Shown here one piece after another: positions 44,758 through 56,014 of a DNA stretch of 64,000 nt (position 1 is its first letter; each line of letters opens with the position of its first letter). Position numbers and translations under genes: made by a program. The stretch comes from JBAXEO01 sp963789515. GTDB taxonomy: Bacteria; Actinomycetota; Coriobacteriia; Anaerosomatales; JAAXUF01. The notes under the pieces are model-generated. The model was not told the DNA's origin. It ran no database searches and worked only from the letters and a program-made list of their open reading frames with translations. The DNA lies in NCBI GenBank assembly GCA_963789515.1, contig CAWBKW010000002.1, positions 124,001 to 188,000 on the forward strand, read 5' to 3'.

Positions 44758-45303
44758 ATGGAACTTCATCCCGACATCTCACACATAGTCCTCTCGGAAG
44801 ACGAGATCCAGACGCGCGTTGCCGAGCTGGGCGCGGAGATCAGCGCCGACTACGGCGATGAGTCGGTGCTCATGATCGCCGTGCTTCGCGGCGCCGCGAT
44901 CTTCGTGGCGGACCTGTCCCGGGCCGTGTCCTCGCCGGTCGAGCTCGACTTCATGGCGGTTTCAAGCTACGGCTCCTCCACCAAGTCCTCCGGCGTAGTC
45001 CGCATCCTCAAGGACCTCGACGAGACGATCGAGGGGCGCAACGTTTTGGTGTGCGAGGACATTCTGGACACGGGCCTGACACTGAAGTACCTGCTCAAGA
45101 ACCTGGCTTCCCGCAAGCCCAAGTCCCTTGAGATCGTGGCGCTGCTGAGCAAAGAGGGCAAACAGCGGGTACCAATCAGCTGTAGGTACGTCGGCTTCGC
45201 CGTGCCGGACGAGTTCGTCGTCGGCTACGGTCTCGACTATGCCGAGAGATATCGGAACCTCCCGTACGTGGGCGTGCTCAAGCCCGCGATATACGCAGAC
45301 TAG
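44758..45303 (+). CDS. hpt: Hypoxanthine-guanine phosphoribosyltransferase
   Basis: A 181-residue purine-salvage enzyme. The PRPP-binding motif is VLVCEDILDTGLTLKYLLKN, the flexible loop SYGSSTKSSG, and the C-terminal substrate residues DEFVVGYGLDYAERYRNLPY. Length matches the family. It lies between tilS and ftsH as in many Gram-positive bacteria. Hypoxanthine released by the futalosine pathway elsewhere in this window could be salvaged by this enzyme. Confidence 0.95.
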   Translation: MELHPDISHIVLSEDEIQTRVAELGAEISADYGDESVLMIAVLRGAAIFVADLSRAVSSPVELDFMAVSSYGSSTKSSGVVRILKDLDETIEGRNVLVCEDILDTGLTLKYLLKNLASRKPKSLEIVALLSKEGKQRVPISCRYVGFAVPDEFVVGYGLDYAERYRNLPYVGVLKPAIYAD

Positions 45304-45346
45304 ACGCACGACGCAACGGATTCATTCCCGAGGAGACTAGGTCACC

Positions 45347-47329
<1,983 letters not shown>

Positions 47330-47428
47330 AATAGAGGGCGGCACGGCACTGCGCGCGACGGGGAACGCCGCAGCTAGCGGTGGCGTGGCAACGGTCGGTC
47401 GGGCACGGTTCGTACCACGGGGGGTGGC

Positions 47429-48685
47429 ATGGAGCCGACGCGTGAAGGTTTGTCGGAGGACAGTAGCGCCGGCAATGGCGCGGCGCCGTCGTGGCGCGAT
47501 GGCCTGGCTGGTCTCTCGGCCGGCCTCACTCGTGCCAGGCGACGGCGCATCAGCCAAGGCGAGCTCATCAGGACGCTGAACGAGGTCGCAGAGGCGGTCT
47601 CATCGGCTCTCAGTGTCGAAGAGGCGATGCGCGCCATCGTCGAGCGCGCGAAGCGGGTGACCGACACCGACAAGGCCGCGATCATCCTTGCCGACGAGCA
47701 TGACGGTCAGCTCGACATCGATACCATCATCGTGCGCGGTCGGCGCGACCAGCACCTGCAGGAATGGTGGCAGCACCGGCTCGAGTCGCTCGGAGATCGA
47801 TTGTGGGAGACGCCGGATAGCGCCCTGGAGTACCACGCCGACGAAGCGGCCTGGCTCCTGTGGTCTCCCATCCACGTCAAGAATCGCCCCGTCGGAGTGC
47901 TGTGCGCGATCAACTCAGCGGATCGGCCGTTCTCCGACGTCCACACGGACTTCCTGGCTGTCCTGTCGGCGTTCGCCGGCTCGTCCATCGAGAACGCGCG
48001 TCTCACCGAACAGAGTCGCTACGTGCTGCTCGCCAGCGAGCGCGACCGGATCGCTCGTGAGATGCACGATGGCGTCTTGCAGTCGCTCTTCTCGGTCTCG
48101 CTCGCCCTGGAGCTCTGCAAGAAGCAGGTCAGCCGCGATCCTCACGGCGTTGTCGTGCGACTTGACGAACTCCAGACCCAGCTGAACGTGGCGATGGTCG
48201 AGATCCGCCGCTTCGTCTACGACTTGCGTCCCGTGAAGCTCGCGGAGCTCGGTCTGGCGGGCGCGATCGACTACTGGATCACCGAGGTCACGATGGGCAG
48301 AGACGCGCGGGGCAGGCTTGTCGTCGAGGGGGTGGCTCCACTCATGTCGCCGGCGCAGGAGGCGTGTCTCTACCGCGTCGCGAAGGAGTCCGTGAGCAAC
48401 GTCGTCAAGCACGCGTCGGCCGGCCACTTCGAAGTGAGACTGGTCGGAATGCCCGACCTCGTCCGCCTGGTCATCTCAGACGACGGGCGCGGATTCGACC
48501 CGATCCATGCGGTCAACGGGGGAGGCGCAGGAATCGGCCTGCACAGCATCCGAGACCGTGTCGCACGAGCCGGTGGGACGCTCAGAGTCGAGAGCGCGCC
48601 GACCGGCGGCACCACGATCACTGTAGAGCTGAAGCCGGGAGGCATCGATGGACAGGACCGCGATAACCGTCTTCATAGCCGATGA
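47429..48685 (+). CDS. Soluble GAF-domain NarL-type sensor histidine kinase
   Basis: A 418-residue kinase without transmembrane helices. A GAF domain (~residues 40-195; VEEAMRAIVERAKRVTDTDK, WLLWSPIHVKNRPVGVLCAI) precedes a HisKA_3 domain with phospho-His at ~213 in EMHDGVLQSLFSVSL and an HATPase domain (VAKESVSNVVKHA, SDDGRGFDP, GIGLHSIRDRV). Its 3' end overlaps the response regulator by 38 bases, an unusually long overlap. The redox or small-molecule ligand of the GAF domain is unknown. Confidence 0.9.
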   Translation: MEPTREGLSEDSSAGNGAAPSWRDGLAGLSAGLTRARRRRISQGELIRTLNEVAEAVSSALSVEEAMRAIVERAKRVTDTDKAAIILADEHDGQLDIDTIIVRGRRDQHLQEWWQHRLESLGDRLWETPDSALEYHADEAAWLLWSPIHVKNRPVGVLCAINSADRPFSDVHTDFLAVLSAFAGSSIENARLTEQSRYVLLASERDRIAREMHDGVLQSLFSVSLALELCKKQVSRDPHGVVVRLDELQTQLNVAMVEIRRFVYDLRPVKLAELGLAGAIDYWITEVTMGRDARGRLVVEGVAPLMSPAQEACLYRVAKESVSNVVKHASAGHFEVRLVGMPDLVRLVISDDGRGFDPIHAVNGGGAGIGLHSIRDRVARAGGTLRVESAPTGGTTITVELKPGGIDGQDRDNRLHSR

Positions 48686-49301
48686 TCACGAGCTCGTCCG
48701 ATTCGCTCTCCGGAAGCTGCTCGAAGCCGAGCCGGATCTCAACGTAGTCGGAGAGGCGGGCGACAGCGAGGGTGCGATCTCCGGTTGCGCCGAGACCAAC
48801 CCCGACGTGCTCCTGCTCGATCTGCGGATGCCGGGCTCCGGGGGCGTCGAGGTCTGCCGACAGGTGCGCGTCATGTGCCCTGACACCTCGGTTCTCGTCC
48901 TCACCAGTTTCGATGAGGACGAGGAGGTCTTCGGCGTCCTGAGCGCCGGAGCCTGTGGCTACATCCTGAAGGACACGCGGCCGGAGCATCTTGTCAGTGC
49001 GATCCGATCCGTCGCCGACGGTCAGACCGTCTTCGACCCCAGTGTGGCTGGCCGCATCATATCCGGGAGGGACGAGCCGACCTCCGCAGACGGGACGGAT
49101 CAGCTCTCGAGTCGCGAGATGGAAGTGCTGCAGCTGATGGCGCAGGGGTGCTCGAACAAGGAGATCGGGCGCCTTCTGTGGATCGGGGAGACCACGGTCA
49201 AGACCCACGTGAGCCACATTCTGCGCAAGTTCGGAAAGGTGGATCGCACGCAAGCCGTGCTTGAGGGCGTCAGACTCGGCGTGATCCGACTCGACCCCTA
49301 G
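48648..49301 (+). CDS. NarL/LuxR-type response regulator
   Basis: A 217-residue regulator: receiver with DD in FIADDHELVRFAL, phospho-Asp58 in LLLDLRMPGSGGVE, Lys in YILKDTRPEH; LuxR-type helix-turn-helix LSSREMEVLQLMAQGCSNKE with VKTHVSHILRKFGKVDRTQA. It is partner of the GAF kinase just upstream. The pair is inserted between ftsH and folE, which are usually adjacent; target genes are not evident. Confidence 0.92.
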   Translation: MDRTAITVFIADDHELVRFALRKLLEAEPDLNVVGEAGDSEGAISGCAETNPDVLLLDLRMPGSGGVEVCRQVRVMCPDTSVLVLTSFDEDEEVFGVLSAGACGYILKDTRPEHLVSAIRSVADGQTVFDPSVAGRIISGRDEPTSADGTDQLSSREMEVLQLMAQGCSNKEIGRLLWIGETTVKTHVSHILRKFGKVDRTQAVLEGVRLGVIRLDP

Positions 49302-49419
49302 ACCTGATCGAGCCGTGCGCTCCTGCCAGCCTGCACTTGCAGGGGCCGGATGCTTGCGCGAATCGAGTACCCTGAAGTTCGGTCGCATGCACCCGCAACT
49401 GTTGAGCCGGAAGGACGCG

Positions 49420-49995
49420 ATGATGGATCGCGAGAAGATCGAAGAAGGCGTCCGCCTCATCCTCGAAGGTGTCGGAGAGGACGCCGGTCGAGAGGGCCTG
49501 CTGGACACCCCTCGCCGTGTCGCGGACATGTACGAGGAGGTATTCGCCGGTCTCGGCGCCGACCCGGCGGAGCACTTCTGCGTGACCTTCAACGAGGGCC
49601 ATCAGGAGATGGTGCTCGTGCGCGACATTCCGCTGTACTCGGTATGCGAGCACCATCTGGTGCCGTTCATGGGTCGCGCACACGTCGCGTACATCCCGGG
49701 CAAGTCCGGGCGTATCTGCGGGCTGTCAAAGCTCGCACGGGTGGTCGACGTGTTCGCCAAGCGGCCGCAGGTGCAGGAGCGGATGACCTCGCAGATCGCC
49801 GACACGATCGTCGAGCACCTCGAGCCCGCGGGAGTGATCGTGGTCATCGAGGCAGAGCACTTGTGCATGTCGATGCGCGGCGTCAAGAAGCCCGGTTCGG
49901 AGACGATCACCAGCGCCGTGCGTGGCATCTTCCAGCGCAACGCCGCGACGCGCGCGGAGGCCATGTCGCTCATCACCGATCGGAGCCGCCGATGA
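49420..49995 (+). CDS. folE: GTP cyclohydrolase I
   Basis: A ~191-residue type IA enzyme converting GTP to dihydroneopterin triphosphate, the first step of folate synthesis. Zinc ligands are in SVCEHHLVPFMGRAHVAYIP and in EHLCMSMRG. Also visible are DTPRRVADMYEEVFAGLGAD and GLSKLARVVDVFAKRPQVQE. Two adjacent ATGs (49420, 49423) follow GGAAGG; the first 15 codons of the longer open frame lack support. The stop overlaps folP (ATGA). Confidence 0.95.
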   Translation: MMDREKIEEGVRLILEGVGEDAGREGLLDTPRRVADMYEEVFAGLGADPAEHFCVTFNEGHQEMVLVRDIPLYSVCEHHLVPFMGRAHVAYIPGKSGRICGLSKLARVVDVFAKRPQVQERMTSQIADTIVEHLEPAGVIVVIEAEHLCMSMRGVKKPGSETITSAVRGIFQRNAATRAEAMSLITDRSRR

Positions 49996-50822
49996 GCGGC
50001 GTGTGGCGTTGCGGCAGCTTCGAGCTCTCGCTCGCGCGACCGCTGGTCATGGGCATCCTGAACGTGACACCCGACTCCTTCTCCGACGGCGGGCAGCACG
50101 ACGATCCTACGAGCGCCGTCATCTGGGGCGAACGGCTCATCGCGGAAGGGGCGGCGATCCTCGACATCGGAGGAGAGTCAACCAGGCCCGGGGCCGAGCC
50201 GCTGAGCGGTCAGGCCGAGCTCGCCCGCGTCCGGCCGGTCGTCGGCCGCTTCGCCGGGGATCCGGTGCCGGTCTCGATCGACACACGCCACGCGGAGGTC
50301 GCCAAGGCGTGCGTCGATGCCGGAGCAAGCATCATCAACGACGTCTCGGGCTTTCGTGACCGCGGGATGGTCGAAGTGGCTGCGGGCAGTGATGCCGGCG
50401 TGGTGATCATGCACATGCTCGGCGAGCCCGGGACGATGCAGATCAATCCGCGCTACGGCGACGTGGTCCGCGAGGTCGGCGGCTATCTGCTTGCGCAGGC
50501 GACGGTCCTTGAGGCCGCCGGGGTCGAGCGCGAGCGCATCGCTATCGACCCCGGGCTCGGCTTCGGCAAGACCCTGGAGCACAACCTCGAGCTGCTCCGC
50601 CGGCTTCCCGAGATCGTGGAACTCGGCTATCCCGTCGTGGTCGGCGTGTCGCGCAAGCGGTTCCTGGGGGACATCACCGGCGTGTCCGAACCTTCCGAGC
50701 GTCTCGGCGGTTCGATCGCAGCCGCGCTCTGGGCAGTGGAGCGGGGTGCTGCGGTCGTGCGTATGCACGATGTCGGAGCGACCTCGCACGCACTTGCCGT
50801 CAGGCGGGCGATCGAGGGATAG
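49992..50822 (+). CDS. folP: Dihydropteroate synthase
   Basis: A 276-residue TIM-barrel enzyme condensing p-aminobenzoate with the pterin pyrophosphate. Signatures MGILNVTPDSFSDGG and LDIGGESTRPGAEPL (both PROSITE-type patterns) are intact, followed by VSIDTRHAEVAKACVDAGAS, IIMHMLGEPGTMQ-like VVIMHMLGEPGTMQ and GVSRKRFLGDITG. It is coupled to folE. FolB, commonly next in line, is not found; the hppA gene follows after 190 bases. Confidence 0.95.
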   Translation: MSGVWRCGSFELSLARPLVMGILNVTPDSFSDGGQHDDPTSAVIWGERLIAEGAAILDIGGESTRPGAEPLSGQAELARVRPVVGRFAGDPVPVSIDTRHAEVAKACVDAGASIINDVSGFRDRGMVEVAAGSDAGVVIMHMLGEPGTMQINPRYGDVVREVGGYLLAQATVLEAAGVERERIAIDPGLGFGKTLEHNLELLRRLPEIVELGYPVVVGVSRKRFLGDITGVSEPSERLGGSIAAALWAVERGAAVVRMHDVGATSHALAVRRAIEG

Positions 50823-51012
50823 CGCGGCGAGCCAGGCGACTGCGTTCCGGCAGGTTTCGCGCCGTTTGCCGACCCGTTCCAGCCGCATGGCGGAGTCGTT
50901 TCATCCGTGCGAGCGGATTCCTCATGGACTGACGCTCCACTCTGGTAGAATGTGCGCGTCTTGGGAGGGGTGCGGGCCGAACCACGGCCACACCGTCGAA
51001 TCTGGAGGAGAA

Positions 51013-53195
51013 ATGCCCACTCTGCCGCTGTACCTTGGCATACTCGCCGGCGTAGTCGCCGCCGCCTATGCCGGCTTCCTGATCATGAGGATCAACAAGT
51101 TGCCGGCCGGCAACGAGAAGATGCAGGAGATCGCAGGAGCGATCCAAGAGGGCGCGATGGCGTACATGGGGAGGCAGTACCGCGTGGTTGCGATCGTCGC
51201 GGTGGTGATCGCCATCGCACTCGCGATCCCCGGGTTCTTCGGGGTCCCCGGCTTCGGCATCTGGACCGCCGTCGGTTTCATCCTCGGCGGCGCAGCGTCC
51301 GCTTCAGCCGGGTTCATCGGCATGGGTATCTCGGTTCGGGCGAACGTGCGGACCGCTGAGGCCGCGCGCGGTGGTCTGCCCAAGGCGCTCAAGGTCGCCT
51401 TCGAGGCCGGGAGCGTGACCGGTCTGTTCGTCGTCGGGCTCGGCATCCTGTCGGTGTCGATCATGGCGATCCTGGTCTCGATGGGAATCGCCCCGACCGC
51501 GGCGCTCGTGGGCCTCGGCTTCGGTGGTTCGCTCATCTCGGTCTTCGCTCGTCTCGGCGGCGGCATCTTCACCAAGGCCGCTGACGTGGGCGCCGACCTC
51601 GTCGGCAAGGTCGAGGCAGGCATCCCCGAGGACGACCCCCGCAACCCGGCGGTCATCGCCGACAACGTCGGCGACAACGTCGGCGACTGCGCCGGCATGG
51701 CCGCCGACCTCTTCGAGACCTACGTGGTCACGACCGTCGCGGCGATGCTCATCGGCATCCTTGCGTTCGGTGAGACCGGCATGGCCTTCTCACTCGGCGT
51801 GCCGATCGCGCTGGGCGCCGTCTCGATCGTCGCGTCGATCATCGGTACCTTCTTCGTTCGCATGAGCCCCAACGGCACGATCATGGGTGCGCTCTACAAG
51901 GGCCTGTGGGCCGCAGCGGCTATTCGCCGCCATCCTGTTCTATCCGGTCATCGTGTGGCTCACGCCCTCGGTCCAGGTCTTCAAGCTGACCGAGATCGGC
52001 AGGACGCTCGTGGCCGTCGGGGCCGAGGTCGGTCCCAGCCCGCTCACCGTCTGGTTCTGCGCCCTCGTCGGCATCGGCCTTACGGCGGCGATGGTCTACA
52101 TCACCGACTACTACACCGGCTCGAAGTTCCGCCCGGTTCGCACCATCGCCCAGGCGTCGGTCAGCGGCCACGGAACCAACGTCATCCAGGGCCTCGCGGT
52201 CGGCATGGAGTCGACCGGCCTTCCCGTCATCGCCATCGCGCTCGCGACGATCATCAGCTTCTCGCTCGCCGGCATCTACGGCATCGCCGTCGCCGCGCTC
52301 TCCATGCTCTCGATGGCCGGCATCGTCGTCGCGATCGACGCCTTCGGCCCGGTCACCGACAACGCCGGCGGCATCGCCGAGATGGCCGGCCTGCCGGCCG
52401 AGGTCCGGACCGTCACCGACGCGCTCGACGCCGTCGGCAACACCACCAAGGCCGTCACCAAGGGCTACGCGATCGCTTCGGCCGCCCTGGCGGCGGTCGT
52501 GCTGTTCGCGGACTTCACGCACGCCATCACCGAGGCGACCGCCGTGATGCCCAAGGTCCCGACGCTCGTGTTCAACCTCTCCAACCCCTACGTGCTGGTC
52601 GGTCTCTTCATCGGCGGCTGCGCTGCCGTTCCTCTTCGCGTCGCTCGCCATGACGGCGGTCGGTAAGGCCGCCGGTGCGGTCGTCGAGGAGGTGCGCCGC
52701 CAGTTCCGCGAGATCCCGGGCATCATGGAGGGCACCGCGAAGCCGGACTACGCTCGCTCGGTCGACCTGGTGACCCAGGCCGCACTCAAGGAGATGACGC
52801 TCCCCGCGCTCATCCCCACCGGCGTTCCGGTGCTCATCATCGCTCTCGGCTTCGTGCTGAAGGCCTTCGGCTTCGCCAACGCCTTCGAGTTCACGGCGCT
52901 CCTGCTCGGCGGCGCGCTTGTCGGCACCATCGTCACCGGGCTCTTCGTCGCCATCTCGATGACGTCGGGCGGCGGTGCGTGGGACAACGCCAAGAAGCGT
53001 TTCGAGGACGGCTTCGTCGACAAGGACGGTGTCAAGCACCTCAAGGGCAGCGAGGCCCACAAGGCCGCTGTCACCGGTGACACGGTCGGCGATCCTTACA
53101 AGGACACCGCCGGTCCGGCGCTCAACTCGATGATCAAGGTCTTCAACATCGTCGCTCTGTTGCTGGTCCCGCTTCTCGTTCTCCTCGCAGGCTAG
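51013..53195 (+). CDS. hppA: K+-independent membrane-bound H+-pumping pyrophosphatase HppA (two frameshifts)
   Basis: A ~727-residue ion-pumping pyrophosphatase with about 16 helices. It has the pyrophosphate-binding motif DVGADLVGKVEAGIPEDDPR and NVGDNVGDCAGMAADLFETY. The stretch GNTTKAVTKGYAIASAAL has Lys where K+-dependent enzymes have Ala, so a K+-independent H+-pump is expected. Single extra bases near 51918 and 52619 break the frame; the text on each side is otherwise perfect. Start ATG has GGAGGAGAA upstream. TAGAAT at 50946-50951 is a possible -10 box. It may energise the membrane from biosynthetic pyrophosphate. Confidence 0.92.
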
Positions 53196-53219
53196 AGAAC
53201 GAAGCATCGCTTCAACTGC

Positions 53220-53245
53220 GGCCCTCCGGCTCTTGCCGGGGGGCC
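53220..53245 (+). terminator. Terminator after hppA
   Basis: GGCCCTCCGG (53220-53229) pairs with CCGGGGGGCC (53236-53245) across a 6-base loop with a single G-U pair, 25 bases beyond the hppA stop. The following GTGTCATTGCCT is only weakly T-rich. It separates hppA from the folK transcript. Confidence 0.65.
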
Positions 53246-53338
53246 GTGTCATTGCCTGATTGCCAATGCGCGCCGAGCGGGAATACACCCTATGCAGCGG
53301 CGCGCCTGCTCCGCACGGCCGAGAAGGAGAATGTGACG

Positions 53339-54133
53339 ATGCCTACCGCCTACCTAGCGCTCGGAAGCAACGAAGGAGACCGCCTGTTGAATCTGGGTCG
53401 AGCCGTGGACGCCCTGTCCGAGCTCCCGGAGACCCGGATCATCGCAGTATCGCGTGCCTACGAGTCTGAGCCCGCCTATCTCGAGCAGCAGCCGCTCTTC
53501 GCCAACGCCGTGGTGGCGATCGAGACCGATCTGGACTCCGAGCAGCTGCTCGCCTACGTCCGACAGATCGAGGACAGCATGGGCAGGGTCCGTGAGGTCG
53601 AGAACGGCCCGCGCTCGATCGACCTCGACATCCTGCTCGTGGGCGACGATGACCTGCAGAGCCCCGATCTCACCGTTCCGCATCCGCGCATGCTCGAGCG
53701 CGACTTCGTGGTCACCCCGCTGCTCGAGATCGCCCCGAGGATCCATCTCCCCGATGGGACGCGCGTCTCAAGACAGAACGCCACGGTGGGGACGGTCGTC
53801 GGCGACCTTGGCCCGGTCCCCGATGTGGGTGCTCTCCACAACGACCCCGTGCTTCCGGGCGAGTGGGTCGACGTCGCCGATGGCAGCCGGGACCAAGACG
53901 TGGTCGCCGGCTGGGATCCGCAGCTCATGCTGGTCCGCGAGGTCCTCGAGCAGGCCGAGATACCGTACCGGTGGGATCCGTATGAGCCGGAGGCGACCAC
54001 CGACCCGTTCGGCTTGCCGATGGAGTTCCGCCTGCTGGTCCCCGAGGGCTATCGCAACAAGGCGGTGGAGCTGATCGCGGCCGTCATGGCAGCCGAACCG
54101 CAGTTCCCCGCGGATCAGCTCGAGGAGGACTGA
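53339..54133 (+). CDS. folK: Hydroxymethyldihydropterin pyrophosphokinase FolK with C-terminal DUF2007-like domain
   Basis: A 264-residue protein. Residues 1-~155 are FolK: YLALGSNEGDRLLNLGRAVD, ENGPRSIDLDILLVGDDD, TVPHPRMLERDFVVTPLLEI. Typical FolK ends near 160. The remaining ~105 residues include a loose acidic linker and a segment (LVREVLEQAEIPYRWDP ... FRLLVPEGYRNKAVEL) resembling DUF2007, a small putative signal-transducing fold. The ATG at 53339 has AAGGAG at 9 bases; a GTG 6 bases earlier is possible. Folate pathway; neighbour panB follows. Confidence 0.88.
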   Translation: MPTAYLALGSNEGDRLLNLGRAVDALSELPETRIIAVSRAYESEPAYLEQQPLFANAVVAIETDLDSEQLLAYVRQIEDSMGRVREVENGPRSIDLDILLVGDDDLQSPDLTVPHPRMLERDFVVTPLLEIAPRIHLPDGTRVSRQNATVGTVVGDLGPVPDVGALHNDPVLPGEWVDVADGSRDQDVVAGWDPQLMLVREVLEQAEIPYRWDPYEPEATTDPFGLPMEFRLLVPEGYRNKAVELIAAVMAAEPQFPADQLEED

Positions 54134-54242
54134 ACCGACAGCGCACGCTCGTCCAAGCGCTATACTGTGCTCCCCGTCGGAGGCGCCGCGTGGACCGATG
54201 CAGAAGGCTCGGCTGCGACGGCGAACCGCTAAAGGAGAACCC

Positions 54243-55148
54243 ATGAGTGCACAGACCCCCTCGGGTCCCACTCCCCGCATCACCGCCGCATCGTTGCGCG
54301 TGATGAAGGAGGCGCGGCGACCCATCGTGATGCTGACTGCCTACGACTACCACTCAGCCCGTCTCGTCGACGCAGCCGGAGTGGATGCCGTGCTTGTCGG
54401 CGATTCGCTCGGCATGACCGTCCTCGGTCACGGGTCGACCCTCTCTGTCACCGTCGACGACATCGTCCGGGCGACTTCGGCGGTGTCGCGTGCGGTCTCC
54501 AGCGCGCTCGTGATCGCCGACATGCCGTTCATGTCCTACCAAGCCGACTATGCCGAAGGCATGCGCAACGCGGGCCGCATGCTCTCCGAAGGAGGGGCAC
54601 ACGCCGTCAAACTCGAGGGCGCCTCGTTCGATACCATCGCGCTCGTCGGAGGGCTCGTCTCGGCCGGCGTCCCGGTCATGGGTCATGTCGGGCTCACCCC
54701 GCAGTCGGTCAATGTTCTCGGCGGCTACCGGACTCAGGGCAACGTCGCCCCGACCGCGGCCCAGGTCATCGCCGACGCCGTCGCGCTTGATGCCGCGGGC
54801 GCCTTCGCGATCGTGCTTGAGTGCGTTCCCGCAGAGCTCGCCGCGCGCATCAGCGCACTCGTGACCGTCCCCACCATCGGGATCGGCGCTGGAGTGGGAT
54901 GTGATGGCCAGGTCCAGGTCTTCCACGATCTGCTCGGCCTCGGGGAGTTCCTGCCACGCCACGCGAAACGCTACGCCGAACTCGGCGACCAGATCCAGGG
55001 CGCCGTGTCCGCCTACGCGGAAGAGGTCCGCTCGGGGGCATTCCCGGGAGAGGGCCAGTCGACCCACATGGACGGGGCAGTGCTCGCCGAAGCCGAGATC
55101 CTGTACGCCGCGGAGTTTGGCGACGAGTTCGACGGAGACCTCGCGTGA
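54243..55148 (+). CDS. panB: 3-methyl-2-oxobutanoate hydroxymethyltransferase
   Basis: A 301-residue TIM-barrel enzyme making ketopantoate from ketoisovalerate. It has the metal-binding VLVGDSLGMTVLGHGSTLSV, EGGAHAVKLEGA, GHVGLTPQSVNVLGGYRTQG and catalytic Glu in FAIVLECVPAELA. The ATG at 54243 follows AAAGGAGAA; the 15 codons upstream are unconserved. The stop overlaps panC by 4 bases. PanD is not in the window. Confidence 0.95.
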   Translation: MSAQTPSGPTPRITAASLRVMKEARRPIVMLTAYDYHSARLVDAAGVDAVLVGDSLGMTVLGHGSTLSVTVDDIVRATSAVSRAVSSALVIADMPFMSYQADYAEGMRNAGRMLSEGGAHAVKLEGASFDTIALVGGLVSAGVPVMGHVGLTPQSVNVLGGYRTQGNVAPTAAQVIADAVALDAAGAFAIVLECVPAELAARISALVTVPTIGIGAGVGCDGQVQVFHDLLGLGEFLPRHAKRYAELGDQIQGAVSAYAEEVRSGAFPGEGQSTHMDGAVLAEAEILYAAEFGDEFDGDLA

Positions 55149-56014
55149 TCGAGCGGATCGCGAGCAAGAGCGAGGTCCGCTCGGCCGTCGCCGAGGCGCG
55201 CAGAGAGGGCCGGACCATCGCGCTGGTGCCCACGATGGGAGCGCTGCACGAGGGGCATCTCTCGCTCGTTCGTGCGGCACGGGCACGGGCCGACTTCGTC
55301 GTGGTGTCGGTGTTCGTGAACCCGACTCAGTTCGGTCCCGCCGAGGACCTCGACCGCTATCCGCGCCGCATCGATGCGGATCTGGAGCTGCTCGGTGATG
55401 AGGGGGCCGACATAGGCTTCGTCCCGAGCGCCGACTCGATGTACCGGGACGGGACCGACGTCGTCGTCGACCCCGGCAGGCTGGCCGAAAGGTGGGAGGG
55501 TCAGCTTCGTCCCGGACACTTCGCGGGAGTGACGACGGTGGTCGCCAAGCTCCTCAACCTGATCTCGCCCGATCTGGCGTTCTTCGGCGAGAAGGATTAC
55601 CAGCAGCTCAAGGTGGTCAGCCGAATGGTGCGGCAGCTCGACTTCGGCGTCACCATCGTCGGGTGTCCCATCATCCGGGATGCCGACGGGCTTGCCCTGT
55701 CGAGCCGCAGCGTCAACCTCCCCGCCGCGGAGCATGCGACCGCGCTGGGGCTGCCCGAGGCGCTCGAGGCGGCCGCTCGACTCGTCGCCTGGGGTGAGAC
55801 GGAGGTCGGCACCATCGAAGCCGAGATGCGAGCGGTGGCGGCCACGCACGCCGAGGGCGGGCTGCTGCTCGACTACGCGGTAGTCGTGGATCCCGACAGC
55901 CTGGAGCCGCTTGAGCGGCTTGACGGACCCGCCCGCGCCCTCGTCGCCGGCCGCGTGGGGACAACCCGCCTTCTCGACAACTGCGCACTCACTCCGTCGG
56001 AGCGTGCGTCGTGA
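55145..56014 (+). CDS. panC: Pantothenate synthetase
   Basis: A 289-residue ATP-dependent ligase joining pantoate and beta-alanine. Nucleotidyltransferase HIGH region is VPTMGALHEGHLSLVRAARA. FVNPTQFGPAEDLDRYPR, AFFGEKDYQQLKVVSRMV and the KMSKS-like DADGLALSSRSVNL follow. GTG start overlaps panB. The stop overlaps nadA by 4 bases, so pantothenate and NAD genes form one transcription unit. Confidence 0.95.
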   Translation: MIERIASKSEVRSAVAEARREGRTIALVPTMGALHEGHLSLVRAARARADFVVVSVFVNPTQFGPAEDLDRYPRRIDADLELLGDEGADIGFVPSADSMYRDGTDVVVDPGRLAERWEGQLRPGHFAGVTTVVAKLLNLISPDLAFFGEKDYQQLKVVSRMVRQLDFGVTIVGCPIIRDADGLALSSRSVNLPAAEHATALGLPEALEAAARLVAWGETEVGTIEAEMRAVAATHAEGGLLLDYAVVVDPDSLEPLERLDGPARALVAGRVGTTRLLDNCALTPSERAS

